Source: Bryopsis sp. KO-2023 (taxonomy: Eukaryota; Chlorophyta; Ulvophyceae; Bryopsidales; Bryopsidaceae). From it: 64,000 bases of DNA. Shown here piece by piece: positions 1 to 12,521 of the stretch (position 1 is the first letter of the stretch; the number at the start of each line of letters is the position of its first letter). Below the pieces are notes generated by a model. That model saw only the letters and a list, made by a program, of their open reading frames with translations. It had not been told where the DNA came from and did no database searches. Position numbers and translations under genes: made by a program. The stretch spans positions 3,162,001-3,226,000 of the forward strand of contig BSYQ01000011.1 in NCBI GenBank assembly GCA_030272585.1, written 5' to 3'.

Positions 1-56
1 TCAAACCAAAATTAGTCATAAAAATCCAATGGCCAGACTGTCAGCGCACCCATAAT

Positions 57-3000
57 TTACCTCCTTCGAATGCTGTCCCATGCTTTTTGCCCCACCCTTC
101 GCCTCGGTTTATCTCCTGCCGATGGAGACCTCATATGAGTGGCTGAATCGTCCCGGGGAGCGATTTCCACCAGCGCTGGGTCGAACCCAGGTGGAGCCAC
201 AGAGTCCAGCACCTGAAACACCACCGCAAAAATATTAAAGGGAAAAAAAAAAGTTAACCCTTCACAATACGTCCACTGAACGTAGAAAACATAAGAAACG
301 AAGCAGAACTGGGCGGAATCTATCTGGCTGAGGGTTTGCTGAAAACAAGGTTGGTTAGAAGAAAAAAAACAGTGTGGGTATATCCTGACAGAACATTGTT
401 TGGAGGATTCTCCCACCTGGCCCGATTCGATCGTAGGCAGCACCAATGTGCTGGGTCCTTCCAGCATTTCCTCCGCGTCTCGATTTCCTGATTGATGACT
501 GAAGTTACCAGTCGACGATCTCCGTTCACCCTTTCCACGGCCCTTTCCAGCCCGCACCTTCATGGAATTCGAAATGCTCCGCATCAGCTTTCTAACCCGG
601 CTTTTGCCTTTTCTTTCGGGTAGCTGAGGTTCTTCCGAAGCACTCGTTACGCCACCGCCCCTTTGCCGATTGAGCGTCAAATTCCTCAGCCAACGGCGGA
701 AATGACCTTTCACGCGATTCTCCCCTGTATAAACCCACAAGCACTTCCGTTTGGGTCTTTTTTTTTCCATCCAGGAATTTTCGTTCTTCTTAATGTCCTC
801 TTTAACTTTTTTTTTTTTGGGGGGGGGGGGGAATGGAGGGGCAGTATACGTTATATTTTTCCTGAATAGAAAAATGGACAGGAAAAGCAGATGCAATCAT
901 GTCAGAACTCTTGACAGTAAAATTTTTCCATCCTTAGACAACGTTCGTCACTTTCAACGAGAAGCAATAATAAAATAATAATATTCAATAATATAATAAT
1001 ATTTTTTCGAATCTGATAAAAGAAGGCAGCTTCTTCTCATCCCCAATCGACCAATCAATAAATCCCCCCCCCCCCCCTGTCCCCACCTGGACCGATGGTG
1101 CTCACGGATCCAACGGGCCCGTAAGTCCTCGAACCCGGAACATCTTCTATTTCTGGTCGAGTTGCTGGCCGATTAGAAGGTCCAGGCCTCTCCATGGTGC
1201 AAACGATCGCTCCAGCCTCCTCATCCTGCCGAATGAGCGGTCCAGAACTCAAGGTCACCGCCAATTCTTTCAGACGCTGCCCGCCCATCACTTCGTTTCC
1301 GAGTCGATTTTCTCCCCAAAAAATCGCGACACCCACATCAGAGCTTTTTCGGAGCAAGTAGGCGATCAACTCCCAAGAGTTAAATCTTCGAAGATGCTTG
1401 AGCATGTTCTCCAAGATCTTTAAAAAAATTCCAAAAAAAAAAATCATCATCTAAAAAAAAAAAGTGAAGCGATCGGCTTTTTCCATTGCTGGACGCTCTG
1501 CTAGCCTTCACTTTGATTCAGTCTCAATTTTATTTTATTTTTTAACCAAGATTCAATATCAAGCAGGTGTGGATTTTTTATCTAAGAAAAATGATAATCA
1601 TTAGTATAAATAAATAAAAATAAAATGGTCCATATTACTCATTTAATTTAAAAAAAATCTATTACTGTTTTTATTGTCTTCAAAAGGAAAGCTTTATGCA
1701 CTCCGAGGTTCTGTTTCAGATCGTGCCCAAAAAAACAAAAAACAAAAAAAATGGAAAAACCATAAATCGCCTAACCCACACACTCACTTGCATAAAGGTC
1801 GGACCAACTTCCAGCACCCCCCCATCCCTGAGCGGAATGCTAGTCGAGGTTCGGCTGGCATCACCCTCTCCAGCATTTGCAACCTGACAAACCCACACAA
1901 TCCACTTAGTTTTTTTCACATCAAAAGGAGCCCAGCTTCTGTCTTTCATTATACTTTTCTTTTCGGCACCCACCGCTTGTAGCATTGCCTCGAGCTCCAA
2001 CACAAAAGGTATGAAACTGGAGGTCCACACCCATTTCTGAATGTCCAGCACTCGAGACGGTGAGGGTTCAGGGGGAGGCACCATCCTCGGCCTCGGAATA
2101 TCCAAAAGCATCGAAGGAGAAACGAACGGTCCATCGGATCTTTGCCCAACCTATCCAAAAACATTGCCCCGTTAACAAAAAAAAAAACTTCAAGAGGGGG
2201 GGGGGTCGAATTAGAGAGCGGCAGTCTGAGTAGGACCAGAACCACCGCTCGGCCAAAATGTAAGAAAGATATGTTGAAATACATGTACCCCCCAAAAAAA
2301 ACGCTGTCCCCATAATTACTTCTATTTCTGTTATTAAATAATAATTTTTTTATTGTTTTAAAAACAATAAAAAGAAAGACTCACAATGGCAAAAGGAGAT
2401 GGTTCCAAAATTTCTTCCGGGTGGTGCAGGGCCGAATCCGATTCTGCAGTGAACAGATCCGCCGATCTCAAATCCATTTCGGAGGTAAAACTGGCGCAGC
2501 TGCGACTCGGGGGTGGAACGGCCTCCATGGGGGATTCCTCCACCGGCAGCCCTTCCCCGGGCACCCCAGCTTCTGCAGGATTTGCGAGCGCCAATTCGAC
2601 AAGTTTGTTGAACATCGTATTTCCGTCACGAGTGGGAGCCTCCGGCAAAACCAGAAGGTGGCCAGGGCCCCCAGCATAGGATGATGGGGAGGATCCAGTT
2701 TTATGGACGAAAACATCCACCACTCCCACTGCTAAAGGAGGGATGTTTAATCTGGGGAAGGGGGGGGGGGGAAACAACAACCCAAGTCAATCGGATAGCC
2801 AAAAAAAACAACAGAAATGTGCCGATTACCTGGAGGAGGGGCGATCGCCACTGCTGCTTCTCCTCCTTTCGAAAACGTTGTTCTAAATTGAATCATTCTT
2901 TTTTTTTTTCCTTTCAAAAATGACTAAAAGACTGGAACAAGAAGAAAGAATGAGAAGTTTTTTTGGGGGGGGGAAAGTGTGATTTTTTTTGTTCTGGTAT

Positions 3001-3533
3001 GGCACACCTGATGACTACACCATCGTGGGAAGTGATTGGCTGACTAAGGATCAACAGACCTTTCATCATCCCGACCATTTCAAAATTCACGTCGCCTGGA
3101 ACAGGGTGGTCCAAGTGAATATCTACAGGTGCTACGCTCCCCACCGACGCACATGGGGGAAGCATCAGCACCACACTCGGCAGTAAACCATCCGAAGAAT
3201 TTGTCCCAGGCAAAAGACTGCCGGAACTCTACAATTTTATTACAAAAAAAAAGCAAACAAAAATCCATCAATGAATGGGCCGGAAAAAAAAAAAGAGGGA
3301 AATGAAAACAAAATCCGGCGAGTTTGGACCGTCAATTTTTGAAAGATGGGGATGGACCTCTCCAAGCTTTTGGTTCTGGTGGGGTTACAAACGAAATATG
3401 AAACTGTGCATTTTTTTTTCTTTTTTTTTTTAAGAAGGGGGGGGGGAGGAGCTGGTCACCGGAATTGCGGTTGGTTTGGCACCAATCGAAACTTGGATTT
3501 AGCAAATCTGAAGGTGGATGGCTTCCGAAAGAA
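57..3533 (-). CDS. Hypothetical multi-exon protein, N-terminus unresolved
   Basis: Eight minus-strand exons join in a single frame: 3533-3460, 3403-3358, 3217-3008, 2751-2385, 2150-1788, 1417-1087, 724-417 and 212-57, ending in TAA. Every donor (GTGAGT, GTGGGA and similar) and acceptor phase agrees across the chain, which is the main evidence for the model. It gives about 617 residues. I recognise no domain. The C-terminal third is basic (RKGKSRVRKLM, then GKGRGKGERR); the middle is rich in Pro, Ser and Glu. The first exon is not settled: an ATG at 3878-3876 is a candidate, but it would need a very short exon to connect. Introns are 54-370 bases and most contain long G/C or A/T homopolymers. 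Function is unknown. Confidence 0.55.
807..831 (+). repeat. Poly(T)-poly(G) tract, T12 G13
   Basis: Twelve T are followed directly by thirteen G, inside an intron of the minus-strand gene. It is one of more than ten similar tracts in the window. Confidence 0.9.
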
Positions 3534-5045
3534 CTGAGAAATTGATGTTCGATTTTCCCCTTCCTGATTTTCATCCGGTGGGTATAACTGATAACAGACT
3601 TTTTTTTTTGGGGGGGGGGGAGGGTAGAGTTGAGGGAAAATATCAAGTTGAATTTTCATATTGAAGTTTTCGAATCCATTGCTCAAGCATTTTTTTTTCA
3701 GCAATGGAGGCTGACCCTTCCAAACGACCATTCTAACTGCAACGATCCTCGCCGTCGGTCGGCTTTCGTCGGGGTCCACAGAACGCCGCAACGCTTACAC
3801 GTTCAAGACCGTTTTGACATGAGCAAAGTGCAATTTCACACCTGCGAAGCCGTTGGAGCGTCGGGGGAGTCCATTTAGGTGAGGGTATGAATAACGAAAG
3901 CACGTGGGTGTGGGCGGTCGAGAAAACAGTGTTTGGATTAACACTGGAAACGCGCTTCTGCAGGAAGAATCGCGGCCCAGGCCCCGTTTGCCCAAGGTGA
4001 CCTTTCCACCCAGGGCATTGAATTCCCACCACGAGCGCGCGCGCGCACACCGGACAAGGAGAAGCCAAGGCAGCGCTTGGATGTCTGACCAGTGATTCTA
4101 TTCTCAGAAATACACACGCGCGCGTCTTGGACTCATGACCCGAGAACACATGTCACCCCGCTGCTCGACGCCCACAGCGAGCTCGCTGATTGTGGAAGTC
4201 GAGAATCGCGGTCGCCCCGCCCCCCCCCCCGAAAAAAAGTTTAATCACCACAGCGTCGCCACATCGGAGCGTTGCGTCAAGCAGGGGCGGCTGGATTTGT
4301 GCACGCACGCGCGATCAAAGCTGTGAATCTCATTCCTTTACGTTTTACTGGTTTCTCGCGCGGGTTCCTGCTCGCCCACCGCGCCAAAGGTTGCGTTCAC
4401 AGAACGTTTTCCCCAACCCCCGACGCTTTTCCCCCATTCACTCACCACACTCGATAGCCACGACCGTGCGGTTTGAAAGCTTCTGAGTCGAACAGGTGTG
4501 ATATCTGATTGCCCATTTGTTCCGCGCGAGCTCGAGGACGTCGAGGGGTCGGCTAGCGGTGGCGTGGTCGCCGTTCGCGCCAACTCCTGACCGAGAACTC
4601 GCTTGGGAAGAGTCGATGGTCGACACTCCTCCATGGCCCCCCCTTCCGTCATGTCGCGTTCGCCCCGCACGCCGGCGCGGCTTGACAGCACAAAAAACTG
4701 GTTCCACGATTTGACCTCGTGCCACAATCGTTCTAGATTGTGGGCGGGGAGCCATCGTATGACAAACACACACCCAAGCAGCGCGATCAAATCAACCTTG
4801 GGGTTGTGACCCAGATGCCTGGTGGAGAAGCGGCCACCACGGCACACGATCGAGATATCACCAATCAAATGTCGGCCACCAGCTGGCGCCATTGCAACCC
4901 ACTCACCACACCCGGGCGGCCAAAGAAGACATGCCCACCAAAAAATCACTGAATGGTCGTGTTGGCGCCTCTACAATTTCCCCCGTTTTGTTGGGTATGT
5001 TTTACGGGGCGGCGGGGGGGGGGGCCAAACACGAAAAAAGTGCAC
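3534..5045. other. Unresolved stretch, GC-richer, no confident gene
   Basis: This stretch holds a T10-G11 tract (3600-3620), a CG-rich zone from about 4020 to 4950 with alternating CGCG, and a 203-codon minus-strand open frame (4949-4338) that does not look protein-like. It may contain 5' exons or the promoter of the minus-strand gene at 57-3533. No family is recognisable on either strand. Confidence 0.4.
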
Positions 5046-5428
5046 AGGAAAGATCGCAGGTGGCCGGATTGGAGGTGAAGTGATCCTCCAACAGATCGAT
5101 TGCATCTGGGGAAATTGCCCCTTCTTGAACCAGGATGCATAGCAACAATCTGCCAGGTGTTCTATCGATCGATCGATCAATTGTGATGATGAGTTTTTTA
5201 ACTGTTGAGGGCACAAAGTTGTCCGTTGCAAATCCAAGGACTGTGCTTCCATTCCCAAGATGGGGTGACTAATCAGCATACCAGATGTGACCATTGCAGC
5301 CTTCCAGTCTTTTCACAAGTGATTTGAAGTGCTGGAGACACGCCTTTTTTGCTGTGTTGAAATTACCAAAACTCCTTTCCACATATTCTAGTTTTGAAAC
5401 ATTTTGAAGATCACCGATTAAAATCCAG
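5046..5428 (-). pseudogene. Coding-looking fragment interrupted by TAG
   Basis: On the minus strand an acceptor (TTCCAG) at 5429 opens a frame reading WILIGDLQNVSKLEYVERSF. It runs protein-like to 5272, meets TAG at 5271-5269, then continues in the same frame with equally protein-like sequence (for example GAISPDAIDLLEDHF) to about 5046. Either this is a nonsense-disrupted gene, or a 48-base GTGAAA...TTAG intron in phase 0 (ending at the TAG) removes the stop. That intron would be shorter than most here. TAG is a normal stop in this genome (p28 and the 11865 gene both end in it), so a reassigned code is unlikely. Family not recognised. It may continue upstream towards 5690, where a short open frame follows a TCCAG acceptor. 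Confidence 0.35.
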
Positions 5429-5808
5429 CTGGAATTTCTCAGACATTTTATGGGTATTTTGACTCAACATGTCTCTCACAACTTAAAAAGCACTTATGGT
5501 AGAAACTTCGGGGTTTTTTTGGAAGGGGGGGAGGAGAAGGTTTGTTTTGGAGAGCCAAGGAAAAAAAAATCCAACAGTCGACAGAAGGTTTCAAAAAGAA
5601 TTGAGGGTGCAATGTTTCTACACGACAAGAACTTCAACAACAAAAGTGAAGCACAGCATGTCAAAATGAGTAATAAATCCATCGCTCCATTCTCGTTCCC
5701 TGGAGAAAAAAAAATGCGGATGCCACATGTGGTAGTTTTAAAGAAAAATTCTCTTTTTCTTTTTTTTTTTTTGCTTTTCCCAAATCGATGTCACATCGAC
5801 CCATTTTT

Positions 5809-7805
5809 CTATGAGGCTTGAGCTGGCTTCTTTTGCGGAGATAGGAAGTTTTCCAACTGTTGCTTGAGTTGCTTGGCTGCGTTTAAAAACACACACACAC
5901 ACACAATAATACTTCAGTGAGTTCATGAAAAACATAAACGGAACGATGAACATTGCCGCTAGATTCACAAGATGTACCAGTTTTTTATGTTTGGAAAAAT
6001 CCTGGCCTAAAAAAACTTTCATTTCACGTAATCACTCTGTTCTTGCTGTTGAAGACCCTATGAGGTCGCAATTGAAATATGGATTTGCCCCATTCACTTT
6101 CAGATTTGATTGAACTGTTTTTCACATGGGAAAACCCATAGGTTTCACCAGTTATTACTAATATCAGAAAAAGCAGCACCACAGTTTCCAACCCCAGAAC
6201 CCCCACCGTAGTTTTCCAGATATTGAACTTCTTCCTTGTGTTTTTTGGCTTCTTGCTCCCGTCGCTCGTTTTCCCTTTTCTCAATGGCCTCCGATTTCAT
6301 TCTCCACTCGGCCACCTGCCTTTCCAAATCTTTGTTTTCATTTTCCAAGGTTTCGATCCTCGTTTCCATGTCAGACTTACCCTGCTCAGCCATCAAGGCT
6401 TTCCGCATTCCAAAAGCTATGCTGCTTTCATACAGAGTCTGAAAAAAACCCAAAAAGAAACATCACGAAAACATATTTGGTGAAAAAAAAAAGCAGTTGT
6501 CAGCAAAAAGAACGAGAAAAAGAAAATCCCAGCCATCGAAGCTTTCTTGGTGAGGTCCTGCCCCCCTGACTGAGAAATGATGCTGGACATTATCATATCC
6601 ACATCAAAAGCATTTCTTTCTTTCTTTCTGTGGGAACTATAAAGTCGAAATCACCTGGTAGGCCGCAATCGTCATTCTCAGTTCATCCCTGACCCTCAAA
6701 AGCAGCAACCCCCTTTCAGCACAGTTGATGGTTACTTCTCGAATGACCTCATCGAAGCATTGAGCATAGAGTTCTTCTCGGACCGGGCAAATACCAGTCT
6801 CCCTAGCCTGTAATTGGGGAAAAAAAAAAAAAATAAAAATTGAAGTGATTCCAGATGATGATGACCTCCAAGATAATTGACAGCAGCCAATATGTATGGT
6901 TGGTTTGCTATGAGGTGTTTGGTTGAAAGATTGGTTTAGTGTGTGCGATGTAATAGGCTGGAGTCCTACTGCAGACCTGCCTTTGCTGGAGCTGTTGGTC
7001 GAGTTTTTCTTGAAGGTTTATCACATCCAATCTAGTGGCTGGAGTGCTCGAAACATATTGAACCCACAGTTGGCCATCCTCTGTCCATTCTCTGCACAGA
7101 GTACGGAAAAAATGTAAATCAATGCAGCTCACGATCCAAAAACTACTTTTTTATAAGTTGGAAAAAAATGGGCATAACCTGGACATTTTTGAAGAAATAC
7201 TCAGGCTAGAACAAAGCATCGTAGGACCAACCATGTTAAGTTTTGACCCCTTTTTCTAAGCATCCTGATATCATCAAATCTTGATACTTTGAAACACCGG
7301 TGTTTTCCACCCCACCACCCTCCCCCTCCATAATAGAAAGAAAAAAGAAGAAGAAACATATGCAAGGAGGAGTTTTGGAAACAATCTCTTCAACAATATG
7401 ATAAGCAAAAATCCAAGAACTCTGGAAAATGGAGTGCTACCTTGGTGGAAGGATGGAATTCAGAATATCTTCTGTTTGAGTTGCACTATTCTTTTGCTCG
7501 ACAGGGGGAAGCTCCTTTCTCTATTTCAAACACAAAAATATTTCAATTCATGCTCCATGGTTCACTTATATGGAAGACTGGATGTTGGTAAATATCATCA
7601 AGAACATATTCTTTCAAATCCAGAGATCCACCAGAGAGATGCATGCATCCATGCATATGACGACTATGACGTCTATCTCCTGAAAGAAGATGCCTACCTT
7701 CGTGGACTTCCCCAATTTGTTCGTCAGTCGTCGATCTTCTTCCTTGGTGGTACTTACGAGAGTGGGATTGTCATACTTTACGAGGGAAAGGAGCGGCGGA
7801 ATCAT
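5809..7805 (-). CDS. DNALI1: Axonemal dynein light intermediate chain p28
   Basis: Six exons (7805-7698, 7514-7441, 7091-6977, 6807-6655, 6438-6207, 5876-5809) join in phase to a 249-residue protein, the usual family length. It starts MIPPLLSLVKYDNPTLVS, as p28 proteins do. It then carries the family landmarks EDILNSILPPREW, STPATRLDV, ETGICPVREELYAQCFDE, INCAERGLLLLRVRDE and TIAAYQTLYESSIAFGMRKA. A C-terminal coiled coil follows, ending QLKQQLENFLSPQKKPAQAS. In characterised flagellates p28 is a subunit of single-headed inner-arm dyneins, bound near the motor heads with actin or centrin. The gene looks intact with no odd residues. Its presence means motile flagella. The TAG stop is at 5811-5809; intron 5 contains a (CA)n microsatellite next to the last acceptor. 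Confidence 0.96.
5889..5906. repeat. (CA)n microsatellite in p28 intron
   Basis: Nine AC dinucleotides lie in the last p28 intron, about 10 bases from the acceptor. On the coding strand the run reads TG and merges with the pyrimidine tract. Confidence 0.9.
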
Positions 7806-8326
7806 CTCGAAGAGATTGCGCACTGGACGTCTTTCCAGACGTCTTTAGCTGACCGGTCGTTGAGTCTTGTATGTTTTCCGTGCTCGGCCAAAAACAGCAC
7901 GATAGCAATGACCTGGAAGCTACTGGGCTGCAGGGTGGTTGACTGTTTCAGACCGTTACATCATTTTCGCTCATCTTGGCTCAATTCCATTTGTCCGCCA
8001 GGGACGCCAGAAAGATCGGTTTCAGCCAGGCATGTTGCGTTGTGTTTTTTGCGAAGGGGTTGCAGCGAAGATTGAGACTCAAGTTATGTTACAATACATC
8101 CAAATCCTGGCCCGCAATGTTGCAACAGTCTAAAGTTTGTACGCTCATCATGGCCTGCTGCTGAAACAAAATCCTTACCCACCCCCACTTTCTGAACACG
8201 GAGACAATCTGAAGAAGTGTCTTTCAATGCAATCCAATTGAACAAAAAATATGCCAAGACTGCATCACCCGAAAACAACACGATCGCTTTCGACGACACC
8301 CGAAACTGATTAGTAATTGTCGCGGA
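7806..8326. other. Spacer upstream of p28, no gene seen
   Basis: 520 bases lie between the p28 start codon and the stop of the MORN/filamin gene, both on the minus strand. Open frames here are not protein-like. It presumably holds the 3' UTR of the MORN gene and the p28 promoter. Confidence 0.5.
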
Positions 8327-11300
8327 TCATTTTCCAGTGCCATCACGACCCATTTTCTTTCTTTCTTGCTGCAGTTTGCTGAGCCTCCAGAGGTCCTCCA
8401 AGTTCTCAACGACTGGAACATCAGGATGGGCCTGCATGTCAGTCAAATCAATGAATTAAGACAAGAACAGGATGCCCAGGAGCAATGGTGCTACTCAGTG
8501 GCTTCGTGCTAGGGCAATCATCGGCAGTACCTTCATAAACTTTGTCTCTGGGGTTTCCACATCGTTTTCGGCGTCGCTGTCCCACCCGTCCGACGCTCCA
8601 TCCTTTGCATATTCTTCTCTGTTTGCACACCACCACATAATATCTGAGAAAATGGTCGACTTGCGAAAGGTCGTCAGAAGTGGATAAGCTCTTCTTTATC
8701 TGACCTCGCAATATCTCCCCACATCGACACTTTATCCGTTACTGGAGTCGTTGGCTGAATCGAATGCAGATTGCACTCCTCGCTTGCACTTGAAACGGCG
8801 ATGGACAAGGGAGTTCCAGCGATATGCTTCCCGTGAAGCAGAATGGCCAGGCGATAAAGCCCAGGAAACAATGGGCGGTATGCACAATTAAAACGACCAT
8901 CCTCTTTACGGGAAATCGAGACAGGACAGGGTCCCTCGGAGGAAGAGAGCTCCACCTGAAAGAAGTAGTAAATGTCACTGAACAGAGAACAAACAGTGCA
9001 ACAAGCCACGCTTGGTACTTAAGAACACCGCGACTTGCTCTAGCACGCTGAGCGTAATACCTCCGGGCCTATGCCAGATCCTTCCAGTTTCTGGGGGCAA
9101 ACATTCCCGTATTGGTCTCGAATCGTCAAGGTGAAGGCCTCGTCCTTGTTGCATGCCGCCTGTCTAGCATTTTCCCCCTCCACGGTGGAGTGCTTTCCAC
9201 TTGGGGTGGCAGGAGAAATAACAATGCTGTATGGTGATTCGCCCACCATTTCACCGTCACCTGCATCACGGTAGGATAGCAAGCTAAAATAAAGGAGCTC
9301 GACAGGTTTATGCAAGAAGATCAATAAATGTACAATGGGTGAATCAAGCTCGAACATCTTTTGACAAGCCGCCACAGGAAATTTCCACCTGTGACAATGC
9401 AAAGCCGCAAATCTCCAGACACAGTCTCTATGTAGCTGGCACCGTAAGTTCCATCCTCTTGATCTTTCACTTCCGCGAAGCTCAATTCCTGTTTCGCGTT
9501 CTTCAAAACCACCTTTATGTCATCCCCTCCGCTCAATCGTCTGTTGTTGTTCTCATCCCTCGCCTGTGACAGCCAAACGAGCTCTAATACTTACCTTGTT
9601 GTTGCGGCAGTGGCGGCGGCGTAGAATTCAAACAAGTTTGCTGTGAAATCTCATGCGAGCTTGGTATTGTGGTTGAATGGGGCACCTCTATCTGAAAACA
9701 TGCCCTCCGTCCAGCAGTTGCCCTCCTGAGTCCTGCTCCAGCAGCGATCGTGAACTTTGGGTCTGCGCTTGTTTGCACCCAACAATCCTTCTCCCATTGT
9801 CCTCTGAATGCTGTTCCGTCTGAGAAAACACAAGCCCCAAACCCATGGCGCATATTCTCTTTCCACTCCCCTGTACAGAAGATCAAGAGGATGTAGCACC
9901 GTGGTGAAAAATGGCAATAGATACCGCCGCCCCGTCTCTCTGTGTTCTTCGTTCACCTTTGTATTTCTCGCCCGATGGAAATTTTGATTTCCCGTTTCCA
10001 TGTCGCTGGTCGTTGGACCAGTCCCCCACATATTTCTCCCCGTTTGCAAAAACGCAGCGCCCCTCTCCTTCCCTCACACCCGACGCAAAGTCGCCCGCAT
10101 ACCAGTCGCCATTATCGTACCGACAAACCCCTGCAAACATTAATGTTCTTTAAAATTTCATGTTTTTTTTTTTTTTTTTGGTGTGCAGCCATAGCAAAAA
10201 AGTGTAAACCAATTCCTGATTAATGTTCTTTAAAATACGTACAGACTCGTGCAAGGGGATTTACAAAACGGGCCTTTGAGTGTGGTGTTGTTGCTTCTGT
10301 GAATACCAGTAGCAGATGTCAATCACCTTTTCCATGCGGTTTGTCCCTCCTCCATTCCCCTTTATACGAGTAGCCTGCCGAAGATGTCAATGTTCCCTGA
10401 CCCTCCCTGCAGTCACTTCTCCACTCTCCACTATATTTCGTTCCATCAAAATAAGAACACTTGCCTTCTCCCTGGCGTCTATCTTGCACCCAGTTCCCAG
10501 TGTACAGGTAGAAACCTTTTTGATGCATGACACCTTGTCCTTCCCTTACTCCTCCTGAAAATCTGGCACATTGGTTGTTGTTGGGGCGAATTTGATGAGC
10601 TAGAAAAGTACACAAAAAAAGCTAACAGAAGGATATTCCACTTACTCTCCTTCGTACTCCATTTCCCCATCTGCAGAGATGAACTTGCCACAAATCCTTT
10701 CCCCATTCGAGTACGAACCTTCATAGTAAGAACCATCTTCATACGTCCAGCGCCCGTTACCTGCAAAACGTTGGGCTGAATCCCTTCACAGAACTGCATT
10801 GAATCGCTGGAAGCGTCTTTCAATTCAGTATCTAGCGTAGCAACTTGCGCACCGTGTATGGTGTCTCTTTCCCATTCTCCCTCATACGTTTGACCGTTTG
10901 GAACTTCGAAGAGACCCCACCCGCTCCTCTGATCGTGTTGAAAGTCCCCTTCGTAGCGCGCCCCATTCTCGTACACACATGTCCCGACTCTGAAAGCAGC
11001 CGATTTCGACACATCACAACCAATCCTCCTGCTCCACCTCCACATCTCAATACTAGTCGTGAGAACCTAGTAGGTTCAACCTACCCGTGAGCTCTATCTT
11101 CCTTCCACTCGCCATCGTAAGTTACACCCCTTTTGAACACCGCTTTTCCCTTCCCATCCCTTTTGTCATATTGCCATCTTCCAGTGTATTCGTCTCCATT
11201 CGAGCATATATGATGTCCCTCTCCGTGCCTCATATCGTCAACAGTGTCGCCCTGAGGGAACACCGCCCTTGCTGCGTGAATTCACCTATGCAAGGAGTAT

Positions 11301-11602
11301 TGCGCAATTCCGCCGACGAGAAACGGAGAACTACCTCATAGCGATCCTCGTTCGTGTAGTTCAGGACGCGAGTTCCAACGCTGGGTTCAATTCGTGGAGG
11401 GGAGAAGGCAGGGTTCGATCTGGACAACAAGGCTCTATCATCGACGGAACCTTGAGGAAGGGGTATCCAATGAGCTTGCGGCTCCGAAACAGACAGTGTG
11501 AGTAGTGCAAATTCACCTTTCCCGTTCCTTGCCTTCCACCTCAAGCCTTAGCTTCTCCACTTCCTGCCTGAGGTCTTCGGTCGACAAAGTACCGGCCGCC
11601 AT
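8327..11602 (-). CDS. MORN-repeat / filamin-repeat fusion protein
   Basis: A chain of exons (11251-11085, 10989-10853, 10760-10646, 10562-10327, 10130-9957, 9870-9686, 9563-9389, 9260-9061, 8955-8790, 8643-8531, 8431-8327) joins in perfect phase. Two upstream exons (ATG at 11602-11600; about 11486-11335) are less sure at their shared junction. The roughly 660-residue product has a short N-terminal helix, then 14 MORN repeats (pattern YxGxWxxxxxHGxG, e.g. YEGEWERDTIHGNG and YKGEWKENMRHGFG). Two filamin/ABP280 Ig-like repeats follow (ARDENNNRRLSGGDD; TIRDQYGNVC; HIAGTPLSIAV), then an acidic tail ending KKMGRDGTGK. MORN arrays bind membranes or act as rigid scaffolds; filamin repeats mediate protein or actin contacts. 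I infer a cytoskeletal or flagellar scaffold. The next gene on the same strand is p28, but nothing shows co-regulation. Confidence 0.88.
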
Positions 11603-11864
11603 CTTCCAAGGAGGTATCCCCGGTTTTTGTAGAGGAGGCTGCGTTTGGCAACCTCAGCGGAAGTTTGACAGACGAGTTAACAAAAGCCCCAGACAGCGCC
11701 TGATTCCAGTGTGAGCGCCGCTGTTCTGTGGAACGGAGCCCAGTCTTCCTCCCTTTCTAGATTGATTTGCGGGAGATGACGTCCGAGTCATTTCGACGAC
11801 TTAGATGTGTCGTACACTTTCGTTCTGAAACAGGGAAGGACGGAGCGCAAGGGATGATCATCCC
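11603..11864. promoter_or_regulatory. Divergent intergenic region
   Basis: About 260 bases separate the start codons of the minus-strand MORN/filamin gene and the plus-strand membrane-protein gene, so the two probably share a bidirectional promoter region. I see no clear TATA element. Confidence 0.4.
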
Positions 11865-12521
11865 ATGCCGAGTTGCGCCAGAAACGTCGCGCTGGGCCGT
11901 TTTGCCCCAATCGCGGGCCATCGTCGAAAGAGAGCGACTTTACGCGTATTGAACGCAAACGGGGCCAAGTCGCAGGAGCAAGATGCCAGCAGAGACTCGG
12001 TGAGGAAAATGTACGTCCCGGACTCCGGCAAGAAGATCGTCTATGGTATGTTCCAGGAAGACGTCCAAGTGCCTCGTGCACCTGACGGCAGCGAACAGAC
12101 CTTGGATCAATACCTGGAAATATCCAAAGACGCGCGTAGTGAGCTTCGCAAGAAGGCTGCGGAGGAGCTTGTCGTCATAGATCAAGCCGAGAGAGATCGC
12201 AGGGTTCTCCTTGGAAGCATTGGTTTGGGCGTCGCGCTTGTCGTAGATATCGCTCTTGTAGTGAACAAGGCGGGCTTCTTCCCACGCCTGCTGTCGTACT
12301 TCCCGCTGGCGTTCGGGCTCAGTTTTTTCGCCGCTGGAAAGGCGGGGATGTGCCAGTTAGCCCAGGGGGGTATGTGGGACATCGACGGAACTGGGTTCCG
12401 TGAGATCGAAGACGAAGACCTCGCGAAAAGGATACAAGAAAAGTTTCGAAACTTCAGCATTATTCTCCCAGTTGTGGCCGTGAGCTTGACGTTGGCTTTC
12501 GCAAGCATTCCGTTGGAGTAG
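11865..12521 (+). CDS. Small three-helix membrane protein, possibly plastid
   Basis: A single uninterrupted 218-codon frame ends in TAG. The N-terminus (MPSCARNVALGRFAPIAGHR) is basic, low in acidic residues and has a Phe near position 13, as organelle targeting peptides often do. Residues 70-110 are charged and helical. Hydrophobic segments lie near 114-133, 141-159 and 197-216. A conserved-looking acidic stretch, QGGMWDIDGTGFREIEDED, lies between the second and third. The layout recalls small thylakoid assembly-factor proteins, but I do not recognise the family, so the plastid location is inference only. Upstream in-frame starts were not needed. Lack of introns contrasts with most neighbours. 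Confidence 0.75.
   Translation: MPSCARNVALGRFAPIAGHRRKRATLRVLNANGAKSQEQDASRDSVRKMYVPDSGKKIVYGMFQEDVQVPRAPDGSEQTLDQYLEISKDARSELRKKAAEELVVIDQAERDRRVLLGSIGLGVALVVDIALVVNKAGFFPRLLSYFPLAFGLSFFAAGKAGMCQLAQGGMWDIDGTGFREIEDEDLAKRIQEKFRNFSIILPVVAVSLTLAFASIPLE

Noticed and set aside
4338..4949. 203-codon minus-strand open frame
   Set aside because: Long only because the region is GC-rich; composition uneven and no splice or domain support.
5269..5271. Reassigned stop codon (TAG as sense)
   Set aside because: p28 (5811-5809) and the 11865 gene end in TAG at the expected place, so the standard code holds.
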